Shown piece after piece: positions 26,085-34,109 of a stretch of DNA of 64,000 bases. Position 1 is the stretch's first letter. Every line of letters starts with the position of its first letter. The position numbers were made by a program, and so were the translations under genes. The notes beneath the pieces are model-generated. The model did not search any database. It was not told where the DNA came from and saw only the letters and a list, made by a program, of their open reading frames with translations. This stretch comes from Cyclobacteriaceae bacterium (GTDB taxonomy: Bacteria > Bacteroidota > Bacteroidia > Cytophagales > Cyclobacteriaceae). The DNA is taken from the NCBI GenBank assembly GCA_028285445.1, contig JANQPQ010000034.1:124001-188000 (forward strand). Direction: 5' to 3'.

Positions 26085-27455
26085 ATGAAGAAGATCAGTG
26101 GCAACGTGCTGGTCATAGATGATGACCCTGACATTTTGCAAACGGCCCGGGTAGTACTGAGACCACAATTTGGGAAAGTAGAGACCGAGAGTAATCCCCA
26201 GAAAATTCCTTTCCTGCTTAACCACAATAAGTACGATGTAATCCTGCTCGATATGAACTTTAGAGCTGGAGAAACAAGTGGCAGTGAGGGTTTAAGTTGG
26301 TTGCAGACAATCATGGAGAAGGAGCCGAATCAAAACGTAATTATGATGACGGCCTACGGCCAGATAAAACTGGCCGTAGAGGCGATGAAAATTGGGGCCT
26401 GTGATTTTGTGGTGAAGCCGTGGGAAAATGAAAAGCTGCTGGCAACTGTCTATGCTGCCATTAACCTGAGCAAGTCTCGTAAAGAAGTAGCTCAACTAAA
26501 GTCGACCCAGGCGAAACTCAGCCAGGTGTTGAGTCAGCCCAGTACCGAAATTGTTGGAGAAAGCGATTCGTTGCGGGAAGTATTTACTACCGTTGAGAAA
26601 GTAGCTGCTACGGATGCCAGTGTCTTGATCCTTGGAGAAAATGGCACCGGTAAGGAACTGGCAGCTAAGGCCATTCATAATCAGTCGCCCAGAGTCGAGC
26701 GGGTTTTCATAAAAGTTGACCTTGGCGCAATACCAGAAACACTCTTCGAGTCAGAGCTGTTCGGTCATGTAAAGGGTGCCTTCACAGATGCCAAAGAAGA
26801 TCGGGCTGGAAGATTTGAAGTAGCTTCTGGCGGCACTTTGTTTCTTGACGAAGTGGCCAATTTGTCGTTGCCATTGCAGGCCAAACTATTGTCGGTACTT
26901 CAGAATAGGGAAATTTTTAGAGTGGGCTCAAACCAGGCCATTCCCATAGATATTCGTTTGGTCTGTGCTACTAATGCATCTCTGCAGGAGTTGGTTTCAG
27001 AGAAGAAGTTTCGAGAGGACTTACTCTATCGGCTTAATACAGTTATATTAAAAATGCCACCGCTGCGGGAGCGCCGAGACGATATCCCTCTGCTGGCTAA
27101 ACATTTCGTTGGAGTATATGGGCAAAAATATCGAAAGCCAGACATCGCCTTGGCTAAAGAAGCATATCCATATCTTCAGAAGTATCAGTGGCCGGGGAAT
27201 GTAAGAGAATTACAACATGCGATAGAACGTGCTGTAATTATGAGTGATGACTCAGTATTGCGAAAGACCGACTTCATACTGGGTGATTTTTCAACTTCCG
27301 CAGAAAAGCCGAAATCCGTAAACCTTGATGAGGTGGAGAAACAGGCCATTCAAGAAGCCATCAATAAAAATAGGGGTAACATGAGTAAGGCTGCCAAGGA
27401 GTTGGGCTTAGGAAGAACTACCTTATACCGAAAGATTCAGAAGTATGGTCTTTAG
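26085..27455 (+). CDS. Sigma-54-dependent response regulator (NtrC family)
   Basis: 456 residues. Receiver domain 1-125: acidic pair VIDDDPD, phospho-acceptor Asp in VILLDMNF, Lys in FVVKPWE. AAA+ domain about 150-380: Walker A GENGTGKE, Walker B GGTLFLDEVA, arginine finger region REDLLYRLN, and a sigma-54 loop GAFTDA instead of the common GAFTGA. A Fis-like helix-turn-helix ends the protein (MSKAAKELGLGRTTLYRKIQ). It overlaps its kinase gene by 11 bp and is divergent from two permease genes with paired palindromes between them. It probably activates the permease operon. Confidence 0.95.
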   Translation: MKKISGNVLVIDDDPDILQTARVVLRPQFGKVETESNPQKIPFLLNHNKYDVILLDMNFRAGETSGSEGLSWLQTIMEKEPNQNVIMMTAYGQIKLAVEAMKIGACDFVVKPWENEKLLATVYAAINLSKSRKEVAQLKSTQAKLSQVLSQPSTEIVGESDSLREVFTTVEKVAATDASVLILGENGTGKELAAKAIHNQSPRVERVFIKVDLGAIPETLFESELFGHVKGAFTDAKEDRAGRFEVASGGTLFLDEVANLSLPLQAKLLSVLQNREIFRVGSNQAIPIDIRLVCATNASLQELVSEKKFREDLLYRLNTVILKMPPLRERRDDIPLLAKHFVGVYGQKYRKPDIALAKEAYPYLQKYQWPGNVRELQHAIERAVIMSDDSVLRKTDFILGDFSTSAEKPKSVNLDEVEKQAIQEAINKNRGNMSKAAKELGLGRTTLYRKIQKYGL

Positions 27456-28800
27456 TAACTTCTCGCTTAACATCGTTCTTCGAGTAATAGTAATTTGCGT
27501 GTTGGCTATTCTGCTTGGCATTGTGTTAAGTACAAAGAACTGGTTCTTTACTCCCCTGGTAATCAGTATTTCAATTGTACTAATTACAATCAACCTCATT
27601 TTCTACTTACAAAAAACCAATAACGATCTGGCCAACTTTCTATTGGCGATAAAGCAGGGAGGATTTACAAGCCAGTTTAGCCATGGGAAAAGGGGAGGTG
27701 CATATAACAAACTCAGTGAGGCCTTCAACCAGGTAATTTCAGAGTTTCAGAAGGTGAGTCTGGAAAAGGAATCGCACTATCAATACTTGCAAACGATTAA
27801 CGAGAACATTGGCGTGGCCTTGATAAGTTTTACTGAAGATGGCAAGATTGAGATGGTGAACAAGGCTGCCCGTGCCTTACTTAACAAACCACTTATGAAT
27901 CGTATAGATGAGTTGGGCAAAATTGACAGCAAGCTGTATGAGGTAGTGATGCGACTAGAGTCTGGGGAGAACGAAATGGTGAAAGTGGTCTTCGGAGGTG
28001 AGGTTATTCACCTGGCTGTGCAGGCGAAAGTGTTCATTCTTAAAGAAAAGACTTTCAAGTTAATATTGATGCAAAATATTAATAGTGAATTGGAAGAAAA
28101 GGAAGTTGAAGCCTGGCAGAAGTTGATAAGTGTATTAACCCATGAAATAATGAACTCCGTTACACCTATCGTTTCACTTGCCAGCGCAATGAATACCATG
28201 CTATCTAATACGGACGGCGCAAAGAGAGATCTTAACTCTTTGCAGCATGAAGAAATTGAAGATGTTTATGGCAGCATTGATACCATCGAAAGCAGGGGAA
28301 AGGGGCTTTTGAAGTTTGTAAATGCGTATAAAGATTATTCTAAGTCACCAGAGCTCAACTACTCTGATTTCGATTTAGTAGCCATGATCGATAGGATAAG
28401 ATCGCTTCTAAAGCCTAACCTTGAAAAGAATGGAATTGAATTAAAATTCGTATCTGCCTTGAAATCGCATAAGGTACATGCCGATTCTGAGTTGATGGAA
28501 CAGGTGATAATTAATATCATCAAGAATGCGATGGAAGCGCTGGAGAATACCAACAATGGTGTAATTAAAATTTTTATTAAGAAGCTGGAGACAGGCCGAA
28601 CCCACATTAGTATTTCAGACAATGGACCGGGTATAGATGGAGATACTATAGACAAAATATTTGTTCCTTTCTATACAACTAAACAAAAAGGAACTGGTGT
28701 TGGCCTTAGTTTATCGCGCCAAATTCTTAGGTTACACAATGGCAATTTAGGTGTTCAATCCAAGGTGGGAGAGGGTACAGCATTTTCCCTGCAATTTTAG
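27445..28800 (+). CDS. Membrane sensor histidine kinase
   Basis: 451 residues. Two N-terminal helices (IVLRVIVICVLAILLGIVLS and LVISISIVLITINLIFYLQK) are separated by only a few residues, so there is almost no periplasmic sensor. A PAS-like region follows (IGVALISFTEDGKIEMVNKA). The H box is VLTHEIMNSVTPIVSLAS, the N box is IINIIKNAMEAL, and the G boxes are SDNGPGIDG and GTGVGLSLSRQI. It is the partner of the overlapping response regulator. The short periplasmic loop suggests sensing within the membrane or in the cytoplasm. Confidence 0.94.
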   Translation: MVFSNFSLNIVLRVIVICVLAILLGIVLSTKNWFFTPLVISISIVLITINLIFYLQKTNNDLANFLLAIKQGGFTSQFSHGKRGGAYNKLSEAFNQVISEFQKVSLEKESHYQYLQTINENIGVALISFTEDGKIEMVNKAARALLNKPLMNRIDELGKIDSKLYEVVMRLESGENEMVKVVFGGEVIHLAVQAKVFILKEKTFKLILMQNINSELEEKEVEAWQKLISVLTHEIMNSVTPIVSLASAMNTMLSNTDGAKRDLNSLQHEEIEDVYGSIDTIESRGKGLLKFVNAYKDYSKSPELNYSDFDLVAMIDRIRSLLKPNLEKNGIELKFVSALKSHKVHADSELMEQVIINIIKNAMEALENTNNGVIKIFIKKLETGRTHISISDNGPGIDGDTIDKIFVPFYTTKQKGTGVGLSLSRQILRLHNGNLGVQSKVGEGTAFSLQF

Positions 28801-28855
28801 TCACAGATTGTCCTTTTTCGGTTTAATTAGGAGTCTTTAAATAAAAACAACAATT

Positions 28856-29185
28856 ATGGATAAGTACATGCTATTAGTAAGAGGAGGAGGAGGAGATTCT
28901 CCGGAAGCTGTTGAACGTAAGAAACAGCAATATGGTGTATGGATGCAAGAGCTAACCGAGAGAGGGAAATACATTGGAGGCGAACCGTTGACAATGGATG
29001 AGGGTAGAATGGTTCATCCCGATAGATCAGTTAATACCGATGGCCCTTTTATTGAAGGGAAGGAAGTAATTGGTGGCTACGTAATGTTCTATGCTGATAG
29101 TATGGACGAAGCGACAGAGGTGGCTAAGACTTGCCCGCTACTAGATGGCTGCGATTTGGAAGTAAGGAAAGTCTGGAGTATGTAG
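28856..29185 (+). CDS. YciI family (DGPF-type) protein
   Basis: 109 residues. Signatures of the YCII/DGPF group: YMLLVRGGG, TDGPFIEGKEVIGGYVMF, and the C-terminal LEVRKVW. Such proteins form dimers with a ferredoxin-like fold. Functions are mostly unknown, and some lie next to ECF sigma factors. Here it stands 55 bp after the kinase gene with no clear functional link. Confidence 0.9.
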   Translation: MDKYMLLVRGGGGDSPEAVERKKQQYGVWMQELTERGKYIGGEPLTMDEGRMVHPDRSVNTDGPFIEGKEVIGGYVMFYADSMDEATEVAKTCPLLDGCDLEVRKVWSM

Positions 29186-29189
29186 GTGT

Positions 29190-29279
29190 TAGTTCAAAGT
29201 ATCAAGTTTCAAGGTCCGAGTACTCTTTAAACTTTGGATTTTAAACTTGAAACTAAGTTCAAATTTGTAATTTGAACTT
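29190..29279. repeat. Cluster of TTCAA-type inverted repeats before the DUF2277 gene
   Basis: AAGTTCAAATT (29255-29265) and AATTTGAACTT (29269-29279) form a perfect 11-bp inverted repeat with a TGT centre that directly abuts the ATG at 29280. Further upstream are shorter pairs (CAAAGT with ACTTTG, AGTTTCAA with TTGAAACT). The hairpin would cover the ribosome-binding region. Confidence 0.6.
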
Positions 29280-29558
29280 ATGTGCAGAAATATCAAAACC
29301 CTATTCAACTTCGATCCTCCCGCTACAGATGAAGAGATTCTGGCGGCATCCGAGCAGTTTGTCAGAAAGCTCAGCGGCTTTCAGAAACCATCGCAGGCAA
29401 ACCTGTCTGTAATGGAGAAGGCCACCAGCGAGGTTGCCAAAATAGCCAGGGAGTTAATTGATACATTGGTTACACAGGCACCGCCTAAGAACCGAGAAGA
29501 AGAGGCTGCCAAAGCCAAGGCCCGGGCAGCAAAGAGATTTGGCAGCGTTCAGGCTTAA
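29280..29558 (+). CDS. DUF2277 family protein
   Basis: 92 residues. The N-terminus MCRNIKTLFNFDPPATDEEI and the segment QFVRKLSGFQKPS are characteristic of DUF2277. The Ala/Lys/Glu-rich C-terminus is usual. Function unknown. The start codon directly follows an 11-bp inverted repeat that could form a hairpin over the ribosome-binding region. Convergent with the following membrane-protein gene, with a 5-bp gap. Confidence 0.9.
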   Translation: MCRNIKTLFNFDPPATDEEILAASEQFVRKLSGFQKPSQANLSVMEKATSEVAKIARELIDTLVTQAPPKNREEEAAKAKARAAKRFGSVQA

Positions 29559-29563
29559 TCTGA

Positions 29564-30130
29564 TTACCTTGTTTGGCGTGTCTCCCCTAAAATCAAACGG
29601 AGGTTTATTAGGGCAAAAGCCATCAAGACAATACCAGTGATATAGGCCGGTATTGCGAACGACCGAGGCAATTGAAATGCACAAAATACGCCGATAATAA
29701 TTAGTAGACTTCCTAACACCAGGAAACTCGGCATTTTATATCCATAGTAAAATGGTAGGTAATGCGCGCCGACAATGATTGCCGTAGCCGAGAAAAACCA
29801 ATTGATATTGGATTGAACGGCCATATAAACCACCGGTAATCCAAGTGGCACCGTAAAAGCAATAAGCATTAGTAGTTGCGGTAGTTTATTATCACTACTT
29901 ACTGTACTCCTTGCCTTGAATATAAACTTGCGCACCAATTCTCCTACCGGAAATCCTACTCCTGTAAGGACAAGGAAAAGGAGAATAGCACCGGTTTGTC
30001 CGATAAAGTCAACCGTTAGTGGTGCTATTAGCCAATATACAGCGTAAACTATTGTGTGGGGTACTGCACCGAGGTAAGTAGTTCTAAATTCCTTGTGTAA
30101 ATCTCTGTTGTCAGTTGCTGTTGTCTGCAT
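29564..30130 (-). CDS. Integral membrane protein of unknown function (DUF7010-like)
   Basis: 188 residues with five or six membrane helices (VPHTIVYAVYWLIAPLTVDF, AILLFLVLTGVGFPVGELV, LLMLIAFTVPLGLPVVYMAV, FLVLGSLLIIIGVFCAFQL). Polar features are GAHYLPFYYGYKMPS between helices and FPVGELVRK. The layout matches small membrane proteins I know as DUF7010. It carries no transport signature that I recognise. Confidence 0.7.
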   Translation of the reverse strand: MQTTATDNRDLHKEFRTTYLGAVPHTIVYAVYWLIAPLTVDFIGQTGAILLFLVLTGVGFPVGELVRKFIFKARSTVSSDNKLPQLLMLIAFTVPLGLPVVYMAVQSNINWFFSATAIIVGAHYLPFYYGYKMPSFLVLGSLLIIIGVFCAFQLPRSFAIPAYITGIVLMAFALINLRLILGETRQTR

Positions 30131-30205
30131 CTTATTTCTGTTAATCTCAGGGTTTGATGCTGACAGTCTGCAATTGTTACATCCGGGCTAAAAAATTATT
30201 AGTCG

Positions 30206-32560
30206 CTATTCATCGCGCAGGCACTCGGTAGGATTGATATTTGCGGCTTTAAAGGCCTGCAAGCCAACCGTAAGCCAGGCCACCAGTAGGGCCATAATGC
30301 CTGCTCCCGCAAAATATGTCACACCAAGTTCAATTCTGAACTCAAATCGCTCTAGCCAATAGCTGACTAACCAATAACTTAATGGAAGTCCGAGAATTAT
30401 AGCAACCACTACCATCCGGGTAAAATCACCGGAGAGTAATAAAACAATTTTAGCTACACTAGAACCCAGGACTTTCCTGATACCAATCTCTTTTACTCTT
30501 CTTTCTGCGGTAAAGGCTACCAAACCAAATAGGCCCAGGCAGGATATAAGTATGGCAAAACCTGCGAAGTAACGAGATAGGGTGCCAACCCTACGCTCGT
30601 TAGCATATTGCTGTTGATATCGGGCATCGAGGAAAGCGAAGTCGAAAGTAAACCCTGGGTTGAATTCCTGGTAGAATATTGAGAGTTCGTCAAGGGTTTC
30701 CTTTTCTCTTCCTGCTTCAATACGAACCATTACATTCCAGGCATGTTGTGGCCTGAGCCAAATGAATGCCGGTTTGACAGTCTCATGCAAGGATTGGAAA
30801 TGGAAATCCTTCACTACCCCAATCACTTCAAGATCGTACCTGTCCCAAAGCCTAATTCCCTGTCCAATTGGATCTTCAAAAGCCATTATTTCCAGGGCAG
30901 TTTCATTTACAATAATCTTTGCAGTATCGGTGCTAAATTCTCTGGAGAAATCTCTTCCTTGCAAAATCTCTATATCCATCGTCTCCAGAAAATCATGGTC
31001 AACGCGCATATTCTCGAATAGAATTCTGCTATCAGGGTCTTTGCCTTCCCATACCAGGCCACTGGTATTATTATTTCGTCCCACCATGCTATGGGCAACT
31101 GCCGAAGCATTAACTACCCCTGGGATTTGCCTTAACTCTGATAGGAATGTCTCCTGGGCTTCCTCAGCCCTTCCTTCCACATCAAAGTAAATCACGTTGT
31201 CTAGGTTGTAACCAAGATTTTTGCTTTGTACAAATTGGATCTGTTGATAGATTACCAAAACCGATACGATAAGTATTACAGAGAGGGTAAATTGAAATAT
31301 CACTAAGCCACGTCTTGCCCATAACTCACCAAGAGAACCCTTCACTTCTCCTTTTAATACTCGCACTGCCGCAAAACCAGATAGGTAGAGGGCAGGGTAG
31401 CTGCCGGAGATTACCCCAGTAGTCACGGTAATGCCCAGAAACCACATAATAATTATGGGATCCAGTTGCAGGGACATTTGTTTGTCGGTGATTTCATTAA
31501 ACTGCGGCAGTACAAGGGCTACAATCAATAATCCCAATAAAAGCGAAATGAAAGCCAGTACCAGCGATTCCCCGAGATATTGAAAAATCAGCGAAGATTG
31601 TCGGGCTCCAACCGCTTTCTTGATACCTACCTCCTTAGATCGCCTTGAGGCCCTGGCCGTTGACAGGTTCATGAAGTTGATGCAGGCTATTACCAAAATG
31701 AATATAGCAATAGCCGAGAACAGCTGTACATATTCAATTCTTCCGCCGGCGGCCTGGCCATTTTCAAAGCGTCCATAAAGGTGACGATCCGAGTATTTCT
31801 GAAGGAACAAGGTAACGTTAGTATTCTCGTTTCTGGGCCTGATGAAGTCTGCAATTTTTTCACTTACCTCTTCAGCGTTAGCCCCTTCAACCAAAATGGC
31901 ATAAGTAGAAGGGCCATTGCTTTGCCAATTAGTCACCCAGGGATTTTCATCTTTATAGATTTCGAAAGAAAGCACGAAATCGAACTGAAACGAAGAATGG
32001 CGCGGAGTGCCTTCAAATACTCCCGATACCAGAAAGGTGGTCTCATGCTGGAATTCTACTTCTTTTCCAATTACATCAGCATCCTCTCCAAATAAACTCT
32101 TGGCCAGCTCCTTTGAGATAACGATGGAGTTCTTATCTGCCAATACCTGGCTCGGATTCCCCTCAACCAGTCCGTATGAAAATATGTTGAAATAGTCCGG
32201 GCCGACATGGTAACCTTCAGCCTGAATGTTTAATTCTCCCACAGATAAGGTGTGGGTTTCCACCCAAGTGGTAGTTGCTGCAAATTCAATTTCTGGTATT
32301 TCCTCAGCTAAAGTTTCGGCTAACAAACCAGGAGTCGAAGCGGTAGTAAATATTCGATCAGAATATTCCTGGTGCTCCATAACTTGGAATAGACGAGCGT
32401 CTTTCTCGTGGAACGTGTTCATATGCAATTCGTCTTGCACCCAGAGGAAAATCAGCAGGGTACAGGCCAGCCCGGTTGAAAGGCCAATTAGATTTATAAA
32501 GAAAGAATTCTTATACTTTCTAAAATTACGTAGAGCTAGCAATAAGTTATGGCGTATCAT
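30206..32560 (-). CDS. FtsX/MacB-type ABC permease
   Basis: The start is placed at the ATG at 32560, giving MIRHNLLLALRNFRKYKNSF as in its paralogues; a longer reading to 32635 adds 25 unlike residues. About 784 residues with two MacB-like periplasmic cores and two FtsX blocks (LFSAIAIFILVIACINFMNL, SRRSKEVGIKKAVGA; FAGFAILISCLGLFGLVAFT, VKEIGIRKVLGSS). It ends in TECLRDE. It is not linked to a PadR or two-component gene, so its control is unknown. Confidence 0.92.
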   Translation of the reverse strand: MIRHNLLLALRNFRKYKNSFFINLIGLSTGLACTLLIFLWVQDELHMNTFHEKDARLFQVMEHQEYSDRIFTTASTPGLLAETLAEEIPEIEFAATTTWVETHTLSVGELNIQAEGYHVGPDYFNIFSYGLVEGNPSQVLADKNSIVISKELAKSLFGEDADVIGKEVEFQHETTFLVSGVFEGTPRHSSFQFDFVLSFEIYKDENPWVTNWQSNGPSTYAILVEGANAEEVSEKIADFIRPRNENTNVTLFLQKYSDRHLYGRFENGQAAGGRIEYVQLFSAIAIFILVIACINFMNLSTARASRRSKEVGIKKAVGARQSSLIFQYLGESLVLAFISLLLGLLIVALVLPQFNEITDKQMSLQLDPIIIMWFLGITVTTGVISGSYPALYLSGFAAVRVLKGEVKGSLGELWARRGLVIFQFTLSVILIVSVLVIYQQIQFVQSKNLGYNLDNVIYFDVEGRAEEAQETFLSELRQIPGVVNASAVAHSMVGRNNNTSGLVWEGKDPDSRILFENMRVDHDFLETMDIEILQGRDFSREFSTDTAKIIVNETALEIMAFEDPIGQGIRLWDRYDLEVIGVVKDFHFQSLHETVKPAFIWLRPQHAWNVMVRIEAGREKETLDELSIFYQEFNPGFTFDFAFLDARYQQQYANERRVGTLSRYFAGFAILISCLGLFGLVAFTAERRVKEIGIRKVLGSSVAKIVLLLSGDFTRMVVVAIILGLPLSYWLVSYWLERFEFRIELGVTYFAGAGIMALLVAWLTVGLQAFKAANINPTECLRDE

Positions 32561-32719
32561 GGTTTTTGAGTTTTTGCATCGCGCATTAATGACCGGCAAG
32601 CAAAGCAATGGTTGCTTTTCAAAAACAAATACCACCCTAATTACATTTAGTTACAGGAAGTAATGAGTAAGAGTATTCGAGATATTAACTACGCTGCCGG
32701 CTAATTGTACACAATACCT

Positions 32720-32727
32720 TAATTTTG
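32720..32727 (+). promoter_or_regulatory. Bacteroidota -7 element upstream of ispH
   Basis: TAATTTTG matches the TAnnTTTG -7 consensus of Bacteroidota. A transcript starting about 7 bp later would have a leader of about 35 nt to the likely start at 32769. No convincing -33 TTTG is present at the expected distance. Confidence 0.5.
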
Positions 32728-32768
32728 AATACCCTAATCCGTAAACAAAACCTTTAAACAGAAGGCCT

Positions 32769-33992
32769 ATCAAGAAATTTGACATACCCGTTCAGTACAA
32801 ATCTCAGATTACTGGGAAGGTTAAGGAGTTTCTCAGGTTGCAAGACCCTAGGAAGAGAGACTTTTCACCAGTAGTTCTTGATTTTGGGCCGGTAAGATTT
32901 TACTTAGCTCGACATTTCGGGTTTTGCTACGGTGTTGAGAATGCTATTGAAATCTCTTACAAAGCCCTGGAGGAAAACCCGAATAAAAATGTATATCTCC
33001 TCAGCCAAATGATCCATAATCAGGAAGTGAATGGAGATTTAGAAGACAGGGGTATACGTTTCATTATGGACACCGAAGGCAATAGTCTAATGGATTGGGA
33101 TGAGGTTACTGCTGATGATGTGGTCATTATTCCGGCCTTCGGCACTACGGTCGAAATAGAGAAGCAGCTGAGATCAAAAGGGATTCAAACCGAGCAGTAT
33201 AATACCACATGTCCTTTTGTTGAAAAAGTATGGAACAGGGCTGAGAAATTAGGAGGCCAGGATCACACGGTGATAATTCACGGCAAGTCGGAGCACGAAG
33301 AAACACGGGCAACGTTTTCGCATAGTGATAGACATGCCGCCTCGATAATTATAAGGAATATGGAGGAGGCCAAGCTGCTGGCGGGTATTATAAGGGGAGA
33401 GCGTGATCTTAACGAATTTTATGAGTTGTTCTCTGGCAAGTATTCAGAGGGCTTTGACGCAGAGAAGGACCTGCAAAAGATTGGAGTGGTTAATCAAACA
33501 ACCATGTTGGCTACAGAAACCCAGGCCATCGCAGACTATCTTAAGAGGGTGATGAAAGAACATTATCCGGATGATCCCGAAGTTGAGCATTTCGCTGACA
33601 CCAGGGATACCCTTTGCTATGCCACCAACGACAATCAGGATGCTACCTACCAACTTATGAAAACGAAAGTTGACCTTGCCTTCGTTGTAGGTGGCTATAA
33701 TAGTTCAAACACATCGCACATTGTAGAGCTGTTGGAATCTAAGTTTCCTACTTACTTTATTAAGTCAGAAGAAGAACTCCTTTCTTCAAAGGAAGTACAA
33801 CATTTCAATTTGCATAGCCAGCAAGCAGGCACCTCAACAGACTATATTCCTGAAAATACGCCCCTGAATGTAGCCATTACCAGTGGAGCATCTTGCCCTG
33901 ACACACTAATTGACCGGGTGATGATGAAATTTTTGTCATTTTTTGATGAGGTAAAGCCGGTGGAAGAGGTGCTCTCAGAGATCACCCAATAA
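32769..33992 (+). CDS. ispH: 4-hydroxy-3-methylbut-2-enyl diphosphate reductase
   Basis: The iron-sulfur enzyme of the last MEP-pathway step, making IPP and DMAPP. The [4Fe-4S] cysteines are visible: HFGFCYGVENA, NTTCPFVEK, and TSGASCPDTL. The long form (about 400 residues) is usual in Bacteroidota. The first ATG/GTG/TTG codon is TTG at 32838, but the frame is open and coding-like for 23 more codons, reading IKKFDIPVQYKSQITGKVKE. That segment resembles the N-terminus of Bacteroidota homologues. The only plausible start there is ATC at 32769, 3 bp after AGAAGG. If that is wrong the gene starts at TTG 32838. Isoprenoid supply also serves the UbiA prenyltransferase. Confidence 0.93.
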   Translation: MKKFDIPVQYKSQITGKVKEFLRLQDPRKRDFSPVVLDFGPVRFYLARHFGFCYGVENAIEISYKALEENPNKNVYLLSQMIHNQEVNGDLEDRGIRFIMDTEGNSLMDWDEVTADDVVIIPAFGTTVEIEKQLRSKGIQTEQYNTTCPFVEKVWNRAEKLGGQDHTVIIHGKSEHEETRATFSHSDRHAASIIIRNMEEAKLLAGIIRGERDLNEFYELFSGKYSEGFDAEKDLQKIGVVNQTTMLATETQAIADYLKRVMKEHYPDDPEVEHFADTRDTLCYATNDNQDATYQLMKTKVDLAFVVGGYNSSNTSHIVELLESKFPTYFIKSEEELLSSKEVQHFNLHSQQAGTSTDYIPENTPLNVAITSGASCPDTLIDRVMMKFLSFFDEVKPVEEVLSEITQ

Positions 33993-33995
33993 TAA

Positions 33996-34093
33996 GCCAA
34001 AATTTTTTTAAAAATATTTTTAGATGAAAAAGGGGGAATTCATCGATTTTGTGGAAAACCTGTGCATAACCCTGTGGAAAAGTCTGTGAATAA
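33996..34093. other. Candidate replication origin: AT-rich tract plus four DnaA-box-like 9-mers
   Basis: An AT-rich stretch (34000-34030) is followed by TGTGGAAAA (34050), TGTGCATAA (34061), TGTGGAAAA (34073) and TGTGAATAA (34085). Each differs from TGTGGATAA, the complement of the DnaA box TTATCCACA, at one base. All four face the same way, 11-12 bp apart. This is the layout of an unwinding element next to a DnaA filament array. No dnaA gene is in the window, and none of the boxes is perfect. Confidence 0.45.
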
Positions 34094-34109
34094 GGGTGGT
34101 ATAACTTTG

